Origin: Myxococcales bacterium
Lineage (GTDB): Bacteria; Myxococcota_A; Polyangia; Polyangiales; Polyangiaceae
Reading direction: 5' to 3'
NCBI GenBank assembly: GCA_016703425.1
Contig: JADJCA010000007.1
Coordinates: forward strand, 248,001 to 312,000
Length of the DNA: 64,000 bases
Numbering within the stretch: the stretch's first letter is position 1; the number at the start of each line of letters is the position of its first letter. The position numbers and the translations under genes were made by a program. This document shows positions 61,335-64,000 of this stretch, piece after piece. The notes beneath the pieces were generated by a model. The model searched no databases. It worked only from the letters and a program-made list of their open reading frames with translations, and was not told where the DNA came from.

Positions 61335-64000
61335 ATGGGTCGTTTTCTTCGCGCGGTGGTGATGGCGCTCGTGGTGGTGTTCGGCTCCGCGTCCCAGACG
61401 GGCTGCGCAACGGAGCGCGAACCCATCAATCGAATCCAGGCGGGGGCCTTCGCCAAGTCGTTCTTCGTGGGTGGCCTCCTCCAAGACAAGGGCGACGATC
61501 CCGAGTTCTACATGCGGACCAGCGTCATCGACGTGGCCGCTGGCGCCGGCGGCGAGGGCCTCTTTACGAACTCCGATTCGATGCCCACGGTGCGCGTGAA
61601 ATGGGAGATCACCGAGCAACGCCTCATCGCTCGCCTCACCTACGAGCTCATCAAAGACACCGATCGCAAAGGTGCGCGCCGCACCAACGACGGACAGGTC
61701 GTCGCCGCCTTCGACATCCTCAAGCACTTCGACGCGCGCCGCGAATACAACGTCACCACCGGTGACGAGTCGAACCTCTTCGTCGAAAACGACGTCGACC
61801 GCCCCTGGTACCAGCGCGAGTTCATGCGCGTCGACTGGTCCAAGAACGTCGTCACCGACGCCTACGACCTCGACACGCTCTCCCAGCTCGGTGTCTATGC
61901 CGGCGTCGCCTTCGAGCCGCTGTCGCACTACGCGAACAACCCCGAATCGGAGGACGCGGCCGTCTACGACGAGAAGCGCGGCTACCTCGACATCACGCAC
62001 AAGGTCCTGGCGTCGCCGCGCATCATTCAAGACGAATACGGAGACTTCCCCGCTTGCTGGCTCGTGGGGAGCTGGCCGAGAGAGAGCTGCAACCCGAGCG
62101 AGCTCGTGCTCCGGAGCGCGTTCCTCCGCGTCGAAGACCACGACTACGAGCCCCTCGACTTCGACGGCTTGCGCATGGAGCTGTTCGGCTACTTCACCTC
62201 CGACCGACTCGGTTACGACCGGCGCTACGGCGTGGTCGACGAGAAGTGGCACCGCTTCGCGGCGCGTTGGAACGTATTTCACGCCTCCCACGCGTCGCCG
62301 CTCACGCGCTGCAACACCGCCGAGACGACGCCCGCTGGGGCCGATCCTCACCGCGACGAGAACGGCGACGGCACCGAAGACGAGTGCGCCAAGATCGGCC
62401 GCGGCTCTCGCTGCGACGCGTTTCGCGGCGAGTGCACGCTGCCGATGCGCGACCGAAAGGTGAAGACCATCCCTTGGCACGTCAACGCCGACTTCCCCGA
62501 GGAGCTCTTCGCCGGCACCGCCGACGTGGTCCGCTCTTGGAGCGACTCGATCCGCGTCGCGATTCTCGCAGGTCGCCTCGCCGAGTGCCGACGCGCGAAG
62601 GAGGACGGCTGCGAAAGCCAGATGGGGTGGCCCGCGCGCTGGGCCGATGACTACGTGCCGCCGGCCGGCAACAGCTCACCGGCGGAGGTGCCGAACGTCT
62701 TCGTGCTGTGCCACAACCCCGTCGACCCGACGAAGGGCGACGACGCGACATGCGGCGACAAAGGCGCCGTCGCGCGGCAAGGCGACCTGCGCTTCAACAT
62801 GGTGACCCATGTCGCCTCGCCGCAGGTCGAGTCGCCGTGGGGCATCATGATGGATGCGGAGGACCCGCTCACCGGTGAGAAGATCTCCGGGAGCGTCTCG
62901 CAGTGGGGCGCGACGCTGGACCGCGCTGCTGGCTCGCTCGTCGACATCTTGGGCCTCATCAACGGCGACGTCGCGGCAACCGACTTCATCAAGGGGAAAA
63001 ACGTCGACGACTGGGTAGGTGGCCTCCGCACGGGGACGGGACAGCACGCCGCCGCGGCCATGAGTGGCGCTGAAGTCGCCGCGCGAAAGAACGCCTTCGA
63101 CCCGAAGGTGCTGACCTCACGTGTTGGCAACACCAAGAAGAGGCTCGCCGGGCCGCCCGCGGTGCGACGGCAGGCGCGCTACCGCGAGCTGCTCGACGCC
63201 GGCAAGCTCGGGCCCGGCAACCAGGAGCTCTCGTCGCGCCTCGCGCGGCTCCGGGGGTCGCCCATCGAAACGAAGCTCGTCTCGCCGGAGCTCGTCCAAG
63301 CGGCGGGCTTCGACCCAACGGGACCGCTGTCGAAGAGCGTGGTGGAGCGCGCGAGCCCCTTCGCGCGCATGAGCCCCGCGTGGAAGAAGTCCCACGAGCG
63401 CTCCCGGCGCGCCGGCCTCGCAGCGCGCCACTCGTGTCACTTGGCGGCGGCCGAACCCGACAACCTGCTCGGCCTCGCCAAGGCGGCGCAGAAGCTCTTC
63501 CCGCCGGCCCCCAAGGGCGACGCCGCCGCCGCGGCCGATCGGCAGCAGAAGATCTACACCTGGGCGCGGCAAGAGTTCTCGAAGGGCGTCTACGCGCACG
63601 AGTTCGGCCACTCCATGGGCCTTCGCCACAACTTCGCGGCGTCCTTCGACGCGCTCAACTACCAGGCGCCGTATTGGCAGCTCCGCACGAAGAACGGCTC
63701 GCTCACCGCCGACTGCCCCGACGACAACACGAACGGCGACGCTTGCGTCGGACCTCGGTGGCGCGATCCCATTTCGCAAACCGAGATCGACAACAACATC
63801 CAGCGCTACTCGACCTCGAGCGTGATGGACTACCCCGGCGACGCCAACCACGATCAGCTCTTGCCGGGCAAGTACGACCGCGCCGCGGTGCGCTTTGGCT
63901 ACGGCGGCGTCGTCGACGTCTGGAACAAGGACAGTGTTCGCGTGAAGGGGAGCGGCGCCGGCCAGGTCGAAGCCTACCGTCTGCTCGGCTTCACCCAGCC
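61335..64000 (+). CDS. large zinc metalloprotease (metzincin-type), 3' partial
   Basis: The frame opens at ATG 61335, with GGGGAGG just upstream, and remains open to the window edge (888 codons visible). The N-terminus looks like a lipoprotein or export signal (VVMALVVVFGSASQTGC). A long extracellular region follows with many folded blocks (WHVNADFPEELF and others). Near residue 755 comes the zinc motif AHEFGHSMGLRHNF (H755, E756, H759, H765), the HExxHxxGxxH pattern of metzincins. The arrangement suggests an envelope or secreted protease, but the rest, including any C-terminal anchor, is outside the window. Confidence 0.85.
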   Translation, partial: MGRFLRAVVMALVVVFGSASQTGCATEREPINRIQAGAFAKSFFVGGLLQDKGDDPEFYMRTSVIDVAAGAGGEGLFTNSDSMPTVRVKWEITEQRLIARLTYELIKDTDRKGARRTNDGQVVAAFDILKHFDARREYNVTTGDESNLFVENDVDRPWYQREFMRVDWSKNVVTDAYDLDTLSQLGVYAGVAFEPLSHYANNPESEDAAVYDEKRGYLDITHKVLASPRIIQDEYGDFPACWLVGSWPRESCNPSELVLRSAFLRVEDHDYEPLDFDGLRMELFGYFTSDRLGYDRRYGVVDEKWHRFAARWNVFHASHASPLTRCNTAETTPAGADPHRDENGDGTEDECAKIGRGSRCDAFRGECTLPMRDRKVKTIPWHVNADFPEELFAGTADVVRSWSDSIRVAILAGRLAECRRAKEDGCESQMGWPARWADDYVPPAGNSSPAEVPNVFVLCHNPVDPTKGDDATCGDKGAVARQGDLRFNMVTHVASPQVESPWGIMMDAEDPLTGEKISGSVSQWGATLDRAAGSLVDILGLINGDVAATDFIKGKNVDDWVGGLRTGTGQHAAAAMSGAEVAARKNAFDPKVLTSRVGNTKKRLAGPPAVRRQARYRELLDAGKLGPGNQELSSRLARLRGSPIETKLVSPELVQAAGFDPTGPLSKSVVERASPFARMSPAWKKSHERSRRAGLAARHSCHLAAAEPDNLLGLAKAAQKLFPPAPKGDAAAAADRQQKIYTWARQEFSKGVYAHEFGHSMGLRHNFAASFDALNYQAPYWQLRTKNGSLTADCPDDNTNGDACVGPRWRDPISQTEIDNNIQRYSTSSVMDYPGDANHDQLLPGKYDRAAVRFGYGGVVDVWNKDSVRVKGSGAGQVEAYRLLGFTQ

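Noticed and set aside
1..64000. Search for tRNA, rRNA, IS transposases, phage genes and CRISPR
   Set aside because: No recognisable transposase, integrase, phage structural protein, tRNA-like cloverleaf or spacer array was found by eye; a covariance-model scan could still find small RNAs.

Overview
The window is about 64 kb of very GC-rich, gene-dense bacterial DNA. It probably comes from a Myxococcota (Polyangia-like) chromosome. The evidence is a choice-of-anchor-L type protein at the left edge, two secreted proteases ending in MYXO-CTERM-like tails (Gly-Cys, hydrophobic stretch, Arg cluster), many Cys-rich or Asp/Ala/Pro-linker lipoproteins, a PATAN/DUF4388 response regulator, a Ser/Thr kinase with a long C-terminal extension, and a very high density of secreted peptidases. 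I see no rRNA, tRNA, CRISPR array, prophage or insertion sequence.

Layout. 0-10 kb: anchor-L protein, ABC exporter, sigma-70 factor, DUF3553 protein, zinc-ribbon membrane protein, a frameshifted PBP4-type carboxypeptidase (dacB), and a family 5 substrate-binding lipoprotein. 10-22 kb: an S8 protease, then the most unusual region, an amidoligase-rich cluster. One arm (+ strand) carries a class I glutamine amidotransferase, an ATP-grasp ligase and a GCS2-type glutamate-cysteine ligase homologue. The facing arm (- strand) is a tight five-gene operon: esterase, ATP-grasp, M61 peptidase, ATP-grasp, divergent ATP-grasp. The arms meet at a Kazal-domain lipoprotein and uppP. 22-33 kb: trypsin-like protease, PATAN regulator (frameshifted), M3 oligopeptidase, sugar dehydrogenase/cytochrome lipoprotein, SPFH protein, urate oxidase puuD, a HiPIP and a Cys-rich lipoprotein.

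33-45 kb: gamma-glutamylcyclotransferase (frameshifted), a small membrane protein, the tyrosine-catabolic operon hpd-hmgA overlapping a beta-carbonic anhydrase gene, another trypsin-like lipoprotein, a Ser/Thr kinase, CTP synthase pyrG, a YkgJ-type Cys-cluster protein and an L,D-transpeptidase-like lipoprotein. 45-64 kb: a HEAT-repeat/beta-propeller operon, a mutL-miaA-tetR operon, a c-type cytochrome lipoprotein, a large S8 protease, an M14 carboxypeptidase, a response regulator, a lamin-tail lipoprotein, and the 5' part of a metzincin-type metalloprotease that leaves the window.

The amidoligase cluster is the best candidate for an undescribed pathway: four ATP-grasp-type enzymes plus a GCS2 enzyme could assemble a small peptide-like compound that the glutaminase-fold enzyme, M61 peptidase and esterase trim or recycle. 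Three genes are each broken by an apparent single-base insertion, which raises the question of residual sequencing errors. All functional calls come from reading motifs in the translated sequence; no database search was possible.
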